The translations under genes and the position numbers were made by a program. From a virus, in IMG/VR virus record IMGVR_UViG_3300047510_001256, positions 80,688 to 144,687 of that record: a stretch of 64,000 nucleotides of DNA; one strand, written 5' to 3'. Positions within the stretch are counted from its first letter, which is position 1, and each line of letters opens with the position of its first letter. The notes beneath the pieces are model-generated. The model was not told where the DNA came from and ran no database searches. It saw only the letters and a list, made by a program, of their open reading frames with translations. This document shows, piece by piece, positions 10,476 through 15,863 of this stretch.

Positions 10476-10698
10476 AAGTATATTTCCTGTAAGCAGGAAC
10501 ACCATCAGGATCTAACCATTTGGTGTATTCAAAATCTTCAATTGCAGTTGACATTTGAAGAGAATTATCACATAGATACATGTCTTTATATCTATTCGTG
10601 TAAGAATTCATCTTCTGAATTCTAAAGTCTGGATGACCATTATCTAGTGTACCACATTCAACATAACGATAGGGGAATCTTTCAAGTAAGATTTTCAT
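10474..10698 (-). CDS. Conserved small cyanophage-type protein (74 aa)
   Basis: The function is not recognised. The protein ends WLDPDGVPAYRKYT. This resembles the YWLDPNGVLWYPDY segment of the 134-residue protein encoded 200 bp upstream, suggesting a shared small fold. Its ATG overlaps the stop of the Phd-like gene (ATGA), so translation is probably coupled. A strong sigma70-type promoter inside the preceding gene would transcribe it together with tRNA-Gly. Confidence 0.7.
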   Translation of the reverse strand: MKILLERFPYRYVECGTLDNGHPDFRIQKMNSYTNRYKDMYLCDNSLQMSTAIEDFEYTKWLDPDGVPAYRKYT

Positions 10699-10889
10699 GG
10701 AGCATCATCGTGGTCTGTCATCATATCATACCACTCCTTGTCGGCAATGTCAAGAGCTGGAACGGCAGCAACTGCTCTACCATCAGGCATTCTGATCATA
10801 AAGTACTGCTTGTCCTTCTCTATCTTATCCATATACTCTTCAAAGTTTTCTTCAAACTCTTCTTGTGTAACTTCAATTACTTCGTTCAT
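10695..10889 (-). CDS. Phd/YefM antitoxin-like small protein (64 aa)
   Basis: The pattern NEVIEVTQEEFEENFEEYMDK, then a short strand (QYFMIRMPDGRAVAAVP), matches the N-terminal helix-strand layout of Phd/YefM-type antitoxins. Those proteins bind their own promoter DNA through this domain. The acidic C-terminus is short and no recognisable toxin lies next to it, so a DNA-binding or orphan-antitoxin role is inference. The start overlaps the upstream gene by 17 bp. The 3' part of the coding sequence contains a near-consensus promoter (10725-10753). Confidence 0.65.
   Translation of the reverse strand: MNEVIEVTQEEFEENFEEYMDKIEKDKQYFMIRMPDGRAVAAVPALDIADKEWYDMMTDHDDAP
10725..10753 (-). promoter_or_regulatory. 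Sigma70-type promoter inside the Phd-like gene
   Basis: TTGACA (10748-10753), 17 bp, TATGAT (10725-10730) on the minus strand. It would drive the 74-residue gene and tRNA-Gly. It is fully embedded in coding sequence. Confidence 0.6.
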
Positions 10890-11277
10890 GTGTGATATCC
10901 TCGTAGTCCTGTAGTATTCCTCGTTTGAAATGTAATTTTAATCGTGGCCATGTTTCCCATGATCCTTTCCAATTTGCCACATGTACTTCAACATATTTTG
11001 TAATTAAACAGGGAACATATCTACCATGTTGTCCGGTAGGAACCCATTCAAAGTTTAAAAACTTCATCTTGGGATCATATCTTGGATCGTCCTCTTCAAT
11101 AATCTCAAATGTATTTGTTCCCCGATAATCAGGATACCATAGAACTCCATTTGGATCTAACCAATAGTCAGTCATTGTGCCACCAATACCATCTTCAATG
11201 TCTTTGGTTTGACACACTACATTTGTAAATTGCTCACCCAAATCATATGATGAGCGAAAATAATCAAACATTCCCAT
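10873..11277 (-). CDS. Conserved cyanophage hypothetical protein, MGMFDYF family (134 aa)
   Basis: It begins MGMFDYFRSSYDLGEQFTNV and contains TKDIEDGIGGTMTDYWLDPNG, a combination I recognise as a widespread uncharacterised T4-like cyanophage family. No catalytic motif, signal peptide or membrane segment is visible. It overlaps the thioredoxin-like gene by 14 bp and the Phd-like gene by 17 bp, so it belongs to a tight translationally coupled run. No function is assigned. Confidence 0.75.
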   Translation of the reverse strand: MGMFDYFRSSYDLGEQFTNVVCQTKDIEDGIGGTMTDYWLDPNGVLWYPDYRGTNTFEIIEEDDPRYDPKMKFLNFEWVPTGQHGRYVPCLITKYVEVHVANWKGSWETWPRLKLHFKRGILQDYEDITHERSN

Positions 11278-11542
11278 GTTTCTCTACCGTAGCCCTCCAA
11301 AAATCAGATGTCATGTTATTAGATCCTTCAACCTTGGCAACAATGACACCATCAATTAAAGCAACTAAAGTTGGTGTGGCAACTACACCACAATCATTGG
11401 CAAATTGCGTCCATTGATTTCCAACTTTAGCATTGGTGATGGTGATAACATTTTCCCAACCTTCAACTTTCTTTAGTTGTGTCTCAGCATACATGCATGG
11501 ACGGCAACCTTCTTGAACAAACAAATGAATATCAGTCATCAT
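11264..11542 (-). CDS. Thioredoxin-fold protein with CRPC motif (92 aa)
   Basis: Residues 13-17 read CRPCM, the redox CxxC of the thioredoxin/glutaredoxin fold. The cis-Pro loop VVATPTLVAL follows near residues 52-61, and a final beta strand is present. It probably reduces disulfides in the cytoplasm and could supply electrons to the phage ribonucleotide reductase. The start is MMTD; either of two adjacent ATGs could be used. The gene overlaps both neighbours by about 10 bp, within a cluster with glutaredoxin and transaldolase. Confidence 0.85.
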   Translation of the reverse strand: MMTDIHLFVQEGCRPCMYAETQLKKVEGWENVITITNAKVGNQWTQFANDCGVVATPTLVALIDGVIVAKVEGSNNMTSDFWRATVEKHGNV

Positions 11543-11903
11543 CTAACTCCACATCATCTACAAGATCTGTTAATCTTTTTATAAAGTCTTCATCCATAGG
11601 AATGAGTTTTTCTTCACCACGATCAATACGATCTACCATTTCAAGCAACTCTTCAAGAAAATACTTTGGATAAGTATCATCTTCGCCAAGAGATACCCAA
11701 AACCATTCAAGACATTCTTGTTCTGGATCGTCATTTTTGAGTAGAGCATAGTCTTTATAGTTTGATCCCATAAGATCAGCCCAGATTCTAAATGCTCCAC
11801 GAATAGATTGCCAACCAGTCATCCAACAATGACCGATCCAATATTCCCACCAGTTGAGGGTGGTTTTGTTTTTGTTTGTTCCCTTAACTGGTGTGCTATA
11901 CAT
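11532..11903 (-). CDS. Hypothetical protein (123 aa), Trp-rich, acidic C-terminus
   Basis: The family is not recognised. The N-terminal half is rich in Trp (NWWEYWIGHCWMTGWQ) and the C-terminal half is acidic and ends VDDVELDDD. No signal peptide or clear membrane helix is present. It lies between glutaredoxin and the thioredoxin-like gene with 1-bp and 11-bp junctions, so it is part of that operon and may have a redox or nucleotide-metabolism link (inference). Confidence 0.7.
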   Translation of the reverse strand: MYSTPVKGTNKNKTTLNWWEYWIGHCWMTGWQSIRGAFRIWADLMGSNYKDYALLKNDDPEQECLEWFWVSLGEDDTYPKYFLEELLEMVDRIDRGEEKLIPMDEDFIKRLTDLVDDVELDDD

Positions 11904-11904
11904 A

Positions 11905-12150
11905 TCAAATCATACAACAAAGTTCTTTTTCTTTTAGATATTTAATTGATTCTTTGCAACCGCCTAGTGGAATGTCCCCTAATACGATCTGTGGAAATGT
12001 TGCTCCTTTACCAAACTCAGAATAAAACTCTTCTTTTGTAAAGTGCTCTCCCAATTCATAGACAACATAATCTAGACCTTGATGTTGTGCGATGAAAATA
12101 AATTTCTGGCAATGCGAACATCCTGGTTTTGAATAGATTGTTAGACTCAT
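11905..12150 (-). CDS. grx: Glutaredoxin (81 aa)
   Basis: A complete small glutaredoxin: strand MSLTIYSKPGC, active-site CSHC at residues 11-14, cis-Pro loop TFPQIVLGD, and GGCKESIKYL at the C-terminal helix. It is functionally comparable to T4 NrdC, which delivers electrons to ribonucleotide reductase. Its start overlaps the talC stop (ATGA). The presence of nrdA/nrdB elsewhere in the window supports a role in deoxynucleotide synthesis. Confidence 0.9.
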   Translation of the reverse strand: MSLTIYSKPGCSHCQKFIFIAQHQGLDYVVYELGEHFTKEEFYSEFGKGATFPQIVLGDIPLGGCKESIKYLKEKELCCMI

Positions 12151-12815
12151 TTGTTTTGTGCTTCGTAATCTTTGTTGAAAGTTTCAAGTCCCTTATCCGT
12201 GAGAACATGACAATACATTTTGTCAAAAATCTCTGGGGGCATAGTAACAACATCGGCACCACTCATAAAACAACGCGAAACACTATGCACATCTCGTAAA
12301 GAAGCAGCAAGAACCTTGGTATTGATGCCGTGTAATTTATATGTATCAGAAATATTTTGTATCAGTTGAACACCATCAAAAGAATTATCATAGACTCTAC
12401 CAACAAAAGGAGAAACATAAGTTGCTCCTGCTTTTGCTGCTAGAATTGCTTGTGCTACAGAGAAGATAAGAGTTACATTAGTAGTTATCTTTTTACCATC
12501 TGTATTTTCCATGTCTGCAAAATAAGCACATGCCTTTAGTCCTTCTGGTGTGCATGGAAGTTTGATTGTGACATTTGGAGCGATAGTAAAGTAATCTACC
12601 CCTTGTCGTATCATACTAGCATAGTCATCTGCAACAACTTCTGCAGAGATAGATTCAAAATCAGGAAAACTATCGACAATTTCTTGAATGACTTCTTGTT
12701 GTGTCCTGCCAGATTTTAAAATAAGAGTTGGATTTGTCGTGACTCCATCAATTAATCCGGTAGTATATCTTTTATAGATTGCATCAACATCACCTGTATC
12801 AAGAAATATTTTCAT
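12147..12815 (-). CDS. talC: Transaldolase TalC-like (222 aa)
   Basis: It starts MKIFLDTGDVDAI and contains GVTTNPTLI (about residues 24-32), the Schiff-base lysine segment TIKLPCTPEG (K85) and FVGRVYD. These are all signatures of the small fructose-6-phosphate aldolase/transaldolase family. In cyanophages TalC redirects host carbon into the pentose-phosphate pathway to feed nucleotide synthesis. The first Met at 12872 gives a 19-residue extension not expected in the family, so 12815 is preferred. It is followed directly by glutaredoxin. Confidence 0.93.
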   Translation of the reverse strand: MKIFLDTGDVDAIYKRYTTGLIDGVTTNPTLILKSGRTQQEVIQEIVDSFPDFESISAEVVADDYASMIRQGVDYFTIAPNVTIKLPCTPEGLKACAYFADMENTDGKKITTNVTLIFSVAQAILAAKAGATYVSPFVGRVYDNSFDGVQLIQNISDTYKLHGINTKVLAASLRDVHSVSRCFMSGADVVTMPPEIFDKMYCHVLTDKGLETFNKDYEAQNK

Positions 12816-12881
12816 GGGGTTACTTTGAATTGTAATATTAAATGACGACATATAATTAAAAAATAACAACAATTAGTTGAG

Positions 12882-12955
12882 TCGGGATGATAGGATTTGA
12901 ACCTACGACTTCTCGCTCCCAAAGCGAGTGCTCTACCAAACTGAGCTACATCCCG
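12882..12955 (-). tRNA. tRNA-Pro (anticodon TGG)
   Basis: A 74-nt cloverleaf: acceptor CGGGATG/CATCCCG, D-arm TAGCTCAGTTTGGTAGAGCA, anticodon stem CTCGC/GCGAG with loop TTTGGGA (anticodon TGG), and T-arm GTAGGTTCAAATCCTAT. CCA is not encoded. Its own promoter lies 33 bp upstream. The 5' end overlaps the last 10 bp of the 67-residue gene. Confidence 0.95.
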
Positions 12956-13149
12956 ATAGACTCTTTATATAGGAATTGTTCTTTGAGATTATAGAACAAC
13001 TTATGGTGTTTTGTCAAGAGGTAATATCCAGTGAGATCCTTACCATTATCAGTCCACCCATAAGAAATAACAGGTTCATTAATATCTTGTAGATCAAGTT
13101 TACGATCTGTATGAAGATAGTGATTGAAACGCTGGTGGAGGTTGATCAT
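12946..13149 (-). CDS. Hypothetical protein (67 aa) between palindromic promoter and tRNA-Pro
   Basis: The family is not recognised: MINLHQRFNHYLHTDRKLDL then NEPVISYGWTDNGKDLTGYY, a soluble alpha/beta composition. The start lies 10 bp after a perfect 10-bp palindrome and has no clear Shine-Dalgarno sequence. The stop codon falls inside tRNA-Pro (10-bp overlap), which is tolerable but odd. A tandem pair of sigma70-type promoters precedes it, which supports a real transcript. The coding status is moderately certain. Confidence 0.55.
   Translation of the reverse strand: MINLHQRFNHYLHTDRKLDLQDINEPVISYGWTDNGKDLTGYYLLTKHHKLFYNLKEQFLYKESIGM
12988..13017 (-). promoter_or_regulatory. Sigma70-type promoter for tRNA-Pro / talC
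   Basis: TTGACA (13012-13017), 18 bp, TATAAT (12988-12993): both hexamers match consensus exactly. It lies inside the 67-residue gene, 33 bp upstream of tRNA-Pro, and would serve tRNA-Pro, talC and glutaredoxin. Confidence 0.75.
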
Positions 13150-13158
13150 AATTTGCTT

Positions 13159-13186
13159 GCTTCTGTCAGTATTTTATGACAGAAGC
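13159..13186. promoter_or_regulatory. Perfect 10-bp palindrome, candidate operator
   Basis: GCTTCTGTCA and TGACAGAAGC flank an 8-bp spacer. On the minus strand the spacer contains TAAAAT, the -10 box of the promoter 13171-13199, so the palindrome brackets the -10 symmetrically. There is no T run, so it is not a typical terminator. An operator or a leader hairpin are the two readings. Confidence 0.6.
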
Positions 13187-13199
13187 GTGTGAAAATCAA
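13171..13199 (-). promoter_or_regulatory. Sigma70-type promoter with palindrome across the -10
   Basis: TTGATT (13194-13199), 17 bp, TAAAAT (13171-13176). The -35 is weaker than in the other promoters here. It would drive the 67-residue gene and is embedded in the palindrome 13159-13186. Confidence 0.5.
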
Positions 13200-13218
13200 G
13201 ACATTCTAAAGGAATTTT

Positions 13219-13247
13219 ATTATATCTTTATCTTTCTTCAAAGTCAA
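13219..13247 (-). promoter_or_regulatory. Sigma70-type promoter, TTGACT-17-TATAAT
   Basis: TTGACT (13242-13247), 17 bp, TATAAT (13219-13224) on the minus strand. It lies at the 3' end of the zinc-ribbon gene, 48 bp ahead of the second promoter, and its transcript would carry the palindrome as a leader hairpin. Confidence 0.65.
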
Positions 13248-13479
13248 GACGACGCACCTTACGCTTGCGTCTCTGCTCCTGAAACTCCAAATCCTGTCTT
13301 GTTAGAACTGAATTTTGGTGACGAGGTTTTGCCCCCGAGATTATTTCTACTAGGGACAGGTCCAGTCCACTGATGTTGCCACCACGGATGGATGTAAGGT
13401 TCGGACATTGGCAACTGCGTAACTGGGATGGGTGCTCCTCTAATACTTTCCCGCAGCTCTTGCATCTGATAGTTAACAT
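13228..13479 (-). CDS. Zinc-ribbon small protein (83 aa)
   Basis: MLTIRCKSCGKVLEE, then LRSCQCPNLTSIRGG, provides four cysteines in a CxxC...CxC layout, a small zinc ribbon. A following segment ISGLDLSLVEII is reminiscent of a conserved cyanophage family. The tail is Arg-rich. The ATG at 13479 has AAGGA 9 bp upstream; an upstream TTG is less likely. It overlaps the adjacent 94-residue frame for 221 bp, an unusual arrangement discussed in the findings. Confidence 0.65.
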   Translation of the reverse strand: MLTIRCKSCGKVLEEHPSQLRSCQCPNLTSIRGGNISGLDLSLVEIISGAKPRHQNSVLTRQDLEFQEQRRKRKVRRLDFEER

Positions 13480-13543
13480 TTTCAAGCATTCCTTTTATGT
13501 CGTCAAGTTCTTTACGAATTTTTAAATAGCGTTCTTTATCCAT
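13259..13543 (-). CDS. Hypothetical coiled-coil/proline-rich protein (94 aa) overlapping zinc-ribbon gene
   Basis: From MDKERYLKIRKELDDIKG the N-terminal 37 residues form an amphipathic helix (coiled-coil type). A Pro/Trp-rich segment (IPVTQLPMSEPYIHPWWQHQ) and a Ser/Lys/Gly tail follow. The first 64 bp are unique; the rest overlaps the zinc-ribbon gene in another frame. It begins 16 bp after tRNA-Val, without a clear ribosome-binding site. Longer upstream starts would run into the tRNA and are rejected. The function is unknown. Confidence 0.5.
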   Translation of the reverse strand: MDKERYLKIRKELDDIKGMLENVNYQMQELRESIRGAPIPVTQLPMSEPYIHPWWQHQWTGPVPSRNNLGGKTSSPKFSSNKTGFGVSGAETQA

Positions 13544-13559
13544 ATTATATATTGGACTA

Positions 13560-13631
13560 TGGGCGATACTGGATTTGAACCAGTGACCATCTCCGTGTAA
13601 AGGAGGCACTCTACCGCTGAGTTAATCGCCC
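13560..13631 (-). tRNA. tRNA-Val (anticodon TAC)
   Basis: A 72-nt cloverleaf: acceptor GGGCGAT/ATCGCCC, D-arm AACTCAGCGGTAGAGT, anticodon stem CTCC/GGAG with loop TTTACAC (anticodon TAC), and T-arm ACTGGTTCAAATCCAGT. CCA is not encoded. It decodes GTA/GTG. Confidence 0.95.
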
Positions 13632-13674
13632 TAGAGGGTGGTGAGATTCTATCATACTCACAATCGGGAAGGTC

Positions 13675-13731
13675 TCACTGATAGTAAGTGTTTTCCCAAT
13701 ACTTTCGGACTCCTTGATAGTGGATTCTCAT
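13675..13731 (-). CDS. Possible 18-codon mini-ORF between tRNA-Arg and tRNA-Val
   Basis: In the 217-bp gap between the two tRNAs the only open frame with a ribosome-binding site (AGAGG 2 bp before ATG) encodes MRIHYQGVRKYWENTYYQ. It is basic and aromatic. It may be a real micropeptide or chance. Apart from a hairpin at 13824-13845 nothing else is seen in this gap. Confidence 0.3.
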   Translation of the reverse strand: MRIHYQGVRKYWENTYYQ

Positions 13732-13823
13732 ACCTCTAGTCTCCTAGTCGTATGGCGGGTATCACCCCTGTCCTAATCTACATTACCCAGTGCTTGACCA
13801 CATAGGTTATTCTGTCACACCCA

Positions 13824-13845
13824 GGAGAAACCCGTCAGTTTCTCC
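13824..13845 (-). other. 8-bp hairpin just after tRNA-Arg
   Basis: GGAGAAAC-TGACGG-GTTTCTCC on the minus strand, starting 4 bp after the tRNA-Arg 3' end. The stem is strong but has no T run. It is probably a processing or 3'-end stabilising structure rather than a complete terminator. Confidence 0.5.
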
Positions 13846-13848
13846 AAG

Positions 13849-13922
13849 CGTCTCGGACAGGACTTGAACCTGTGACCAACTGCTTAGAAGGCAGATGCTC
13901 TATCCAACTGAGCTACCGAGAC
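13849..13922 (-). tRNA. tRNA-Arg (anticodon TCT)
   Basis: A 74-nt cloverleaf: acceptor GTCTCGG/CCGAGAC, D-arm TAGCTCAGTTGGATAGAGCA, anticodon stem CTGC/GCAG with loop CTTCTAA (anticodon TCT), and T-arm ACAGGTTCAAGTCCTGT. CCA is not encoded. It decodes AGA/AGG, which are frequent in this phage and rarer in many hosts. Confidence 0.95.
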
Positions 13923-13930
13923 ATGAGACA

Positions 13931-13959
13931 ATCTTACCATAGACTGGTCGGATTGTCAA
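13931..13959 (-). promoter_or_regulatory. Sigma70-type promoter for tRNA-Arg
   Basis: TTGACA (13954-13959), 17 bp, TAAGAT (13931-13936), exactly between tRNA-Tyr and tRNA-Arg. The -35 starts one base after the tRNA-Tyr discriminator. Confidence 0.7.
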
Positions 13960-14041
13960 TGGGCAGGGAGGGATTTGAACCCCCGTAGGCAGAGCCAGTG
14001 GATTTACAGTCCACCTCCATTAACCACTCGGACACCTACCC
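13960..14041 (-). tRNA. tRNA-Tyr (anticodon GTA)
   Basis: An 82-nt class II cloverleaf: acceptor GGGTAGG/CCTGCCC with one G-U pair, anticodon stem GTGGA/TCCAC with loop CTGTAAA (anticodon GTA), a long variable arm (GGCTCTGCC), and T-arm GGGGGTTCAAATCCCTC. CCA is not encoded. It is the first tRNA of the cluster after promoter 14128. Confidence 0.95.
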
Positions 14042-14127
14042 TAGAGACCTCCCTGTTTGTGCTTCAATGAGAGGCATGGGAGGGGCGAGACTGACGCGAG
14101 GTTTGGACCCCCGCTGCTCATGAAATA

Positions 14128-14156
14128 ATAGTAACAGATCACTCCTGGTTTGTCAA
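14128..14156 (-). promoter_or_regulatory. Sigma70-type promoter for tRNA-Tyr cluster
   Basis: TTGACA (14151-14156), 17 bp, TACTAT (14128-14133) on the minus strand. The -35 lies in the last codons of the membrane-protein gene. An 80-nt leader precedes tRNA-Tyr; no gene is seen in it. Confidence 0.75.
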
Positions 14157-14582
14157 GGGGCAATCTGGAACCCATGGGGCACAGAGTCGGATCTCTCCTC
14201 CCAGTGCCTGACACTCCTTAGTATAGCACACAGACTTGTCCACTGGTGCCTCTGAGTATCGTGGTGATGGAATCCTAACAGATCCATCGTCTCCTGTCAA
14301 GCGTTCGTATCTACGAATTGCTTCATCAACTTCTAGTTCTACCTTAGCATCCAATTGTTTTTGATGATCTACTGGATCTGGAATGTCATTCTTAAGTCCT
14401 AGTTTTTCAATGAGTGCTGTGTATATTTTCCAGAGTTGCTTCTCATCTATTTTAAAATGATCAGAAAATCCAGCAATGATTAAAGCAATAATTGAAATAA
14501 TAATGAATCCTTTTATGTGCTTTGGATTTAAAGTTGGCAATACTTTAAACTTTCCTTCTTTGAATTCAAAAAGTTTAAACAT
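14139..14582 (-). CDS. Single-pass membrane protein, possible lysis factor (147 aa)
   Basis: From MFKLFEFKEGK a basic N-terminus leads to one clear transmembrane helix (about residues 28-43, IISIIALIIAGF). An acidic helical stretch and a Pro/Cys-containing C-terminus (SPRYSEAPVD, CYTKEC, CAPWVPDC) follow and would lie outside the cytoplasm. Topology and location beside the RlpA-like and lysozyme genes suggest a spanin-like or other envelope role, but no spanin family motif is seen. The start overlaps the previous stop. Confidence 0.7.
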   Translation of the reverse strand: MFKLFEFKEGKFKVLPTLNPKHIKGFIIISIIALIIAGFSDHFKIDEKQLWKIYTALIEKLGLKNDIPDPVDHQKQLDAKVELEVDEAIRRYERLTGDDGSVRIPSPRYSEAPVDKSVCYTKECQALGGEIRLCAPWVPDCPLTNQE

Positions 14583-14895
14583 TGTCCTCATCCATATTAG
14601 TCAGAAAATCTTCAAGTGCTTGATCTAAAGCATCTTTGGGAGATGTGTATCTTCCTTTGTCTCTAAGTTTTTTAGTATCAAAAGTTAGAGTTGGAGTCAC
14701 AGATCCGTCTCTCTCTACTTTAACTTTTGCTCCAAAGATAGTTCCTTTGGGTTGAATGTTTAAGGTGTCAGCAGAGTCTAAAGAAACTTTTATCTTATCG
14801 TTCTCTGCTTTTAAATATCCTGACTTAGCAAGGACATCAACTACATCTCGCTCCCCAGGTAATTCATTATCATCTAGTTGATTAAATTTTGTCAT
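14575..14895 (-). CDS. Hypothetical late protein (106 aa)
   Basis: The family is not recognised. The N-terminus MTKFNQLDDNELPGERDVVD is followed by a beta-rich middle (KVKVERDGSVTPTLTFDTKK) and a helical acidic tail (DALDQALEDFLTNMDEDNV). It has no membrane helix. It is expressed from a late promoter at 14924 with a hairpin leader, and it overlaps the downstream membrane gene, so the two proteins are probably made together. Confidence 0.7.
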   Translation of the reverse strand: MTKFNQLDDNELPGERDVVDVLAKSGYLKAENDKIKVSLDSADTLNIQPKGTIFGAKVKVERDGSVTPTLTFDTKKLRDKGRYTSPKDALDQALEDFLTNMDEDNV

Positions 14896-14900
14896 AGAAA

Positions 14901-14931
14901 GGGGAGGTGATCAGTCTCCCCACTATTTATT
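14901..14931 (-). promoter_or_regulatory. Late promoter AATAAATA followed by a 5' hairpin
   Basis: The minus strand has AATAAATA at 14924-14931. The downstream bases, where late transcripts should begin, form GGGGAG-ACTGATCAC-CTCCCC (14901-14921). The hairpin would therefore be at the extreme 5' end of the mRNA, 5 bp before the start codon. Confidence 0.65.
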
Positions 14932-14937
14932 ATATAA

Positions 14938-15300
14938 TTAGACCCTACTATAGCAAACACTGGCGACTCCTTGCCCTGGATGAGCAATAGAAGAGAACGC
15001 ACCATAAGACAAGTCAAGGGAGCGACCAGCAACGAACGGTCCTCTGTCATTCACATACACAATTACCGACTTACCATTAGATTGATTCGTAACCCGTAGT
15101 TTCGTTCCAAATGGTAGCCATTTATGTGCTACTGATTTTCCATAAGCGTTGAAGCGTTCACCATTAGCAGTAGTCCTGCCATGATATCCATCACCGATTC
15201 CATAATGTGAAGCGAGGGAACATCCGCTCGCTGCCTTTGCTTGAAGGGGTGCTAGTCCCGTAACAGCAACGGCAAGAATTGAAAGTGTTTTAAGAAGCAT
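14938..15300 (-). CDS. RlpA-like double-psi beta-barrel protein with signal peptide (120 aa)
   Basis: From MLLKTLSILAVAVTGLAPLQ the first 24 residues are a signal peptide ending at AKAASG. The mature part is a compact double-psi beta-barrel with the RlpA signatures ASHYG, TANGERFN, HKWLPFGTKLRV and VNDRGPF (likely catalytic Asp), then LDLSYGAF. RlpA-type enzymes cleave peptidoglycan glycan strands. It is probably an exported wall-active protein. The start at 15300 is chosen because the longer frame would not place the signal peptide first. It sits behind a strong sigma70-type promoter. Confidence 0.88.
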   Translation of the reverse strand: MLLKTLSILAVAVTGLAPLQAKAASGCSLASHYGIGDGYHGRTTANGERFNAYGKSVAHKWLPFGTKLRVTNQSNGKSVIVYVNDRGPFVAGRSLDLSYGAFSSIAHPGQGVASVCYSRV

Positions 15301-15431
15301 TAATTTGTATTGAACTCTACATCCCAATAGAAGGGGGGTATACCGCCCCTCTCGGGGGGCACCTTCCTGGGCTCTAAATGTCACACTCAAAGTCTAATGA
15401 TAAAGAGGTCTGGTGTGTTACAGACCCTTAC

Positions 15432-15460
15432 ATAGTATGGCATATTTAGTCATTTGTCAA
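15432..15460 (-). promoter_or_regulatory. Sigma70-type promoter for the RlpA-like gene
   Basis: TTGACA (15455-15460), 17 bp, TACTAT (15432-15437). It produces a leader of about 125 nt with a GC-rich hairpin (GCCCC-CCGAGA-GGGGC) before the RlpA-like start. Confidence 0.75.
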
Positions 15461-15494
15461 GCTAAATAGTCCAGATTGAAAACTGGCACACACC

Positions 15495-15647
15495 ATGTAT
15501 CAGCTACGAGAGAATGACATTCACAGACTAATTACTGCCTGTAAGCACTATCAAAACGAGACTGGATCTGAGTTTGTCTGGGCAGAGTATCAAAATTTAG
15601 TTGACAAATTAAAATTATATCTTGAGCAAAACTTATCACAATCATAA
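15495..15647 (+). CDS. Small hypothetical protein (50 aa), first gene of plus-strand island
   Basis: The frame MYQLRENDIHRLITACKHYQ, continuing to YLEQNLSQS and TAA, is an amphipathic helical protein with phage-like codon use. It is too short for routine ORF calling. It begins 35 bp beyond the divergent RlpA promoter and is followed 21 bp later by another plus-strand gene. The function is unknown. Confidence 0.65.
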   Translation: MYQLRENDIHRLITACKHYQNETGSEFVWAEYQNLVDKLKLYLEQNLSQS

Positions 15648-15668
15648 AACATTTTAATCATAAAATGT

Positions 15669-15863
15669 ATGCCAAGAGAATGGAACACTCCGATTAGAGA
15701 GCCTTGGAATGCTCCTATTCACAACACACTAAAGGCAATAGACAACCACACTCAAGAGTATTTTAAGAGTGGTGATGAATGGCATCTAGAAAAAGCAGAT
15801 ATGCTTAGAAATTATCTTCACGAACTGAAGACTTGGATACACAAACAAGAGGGTAGATCATGA
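15669..15863 (+). CDS. Small hypothetical protein (64 aa), plus strand
   Basis: MPREWNTPIREPWNAPIHNT is followed by a helical segment (EYFKSGDEWHLEKADMLRNY) with conserved-looking Trp/Glu/Leu spacing. No known motif, membrane helix or signal peptide is present. The stop overlaps the start of the next gene (ATGA), indicating an operon with the small membrane protein and the nuclease. Confidence 0.7.
   Translation: MPREWNTPIREPWNAPIHNTLKAIDNHTQEYFKSGDEWHLEKADMLRNYLHELKTWIHKQEGRS

Noticed and set aside
13259-13609. 116-codon version of the coiled-coil frame
   Set aside because: The first 22 codons run through tRNA-Val; the Met at 13543 is used instead.
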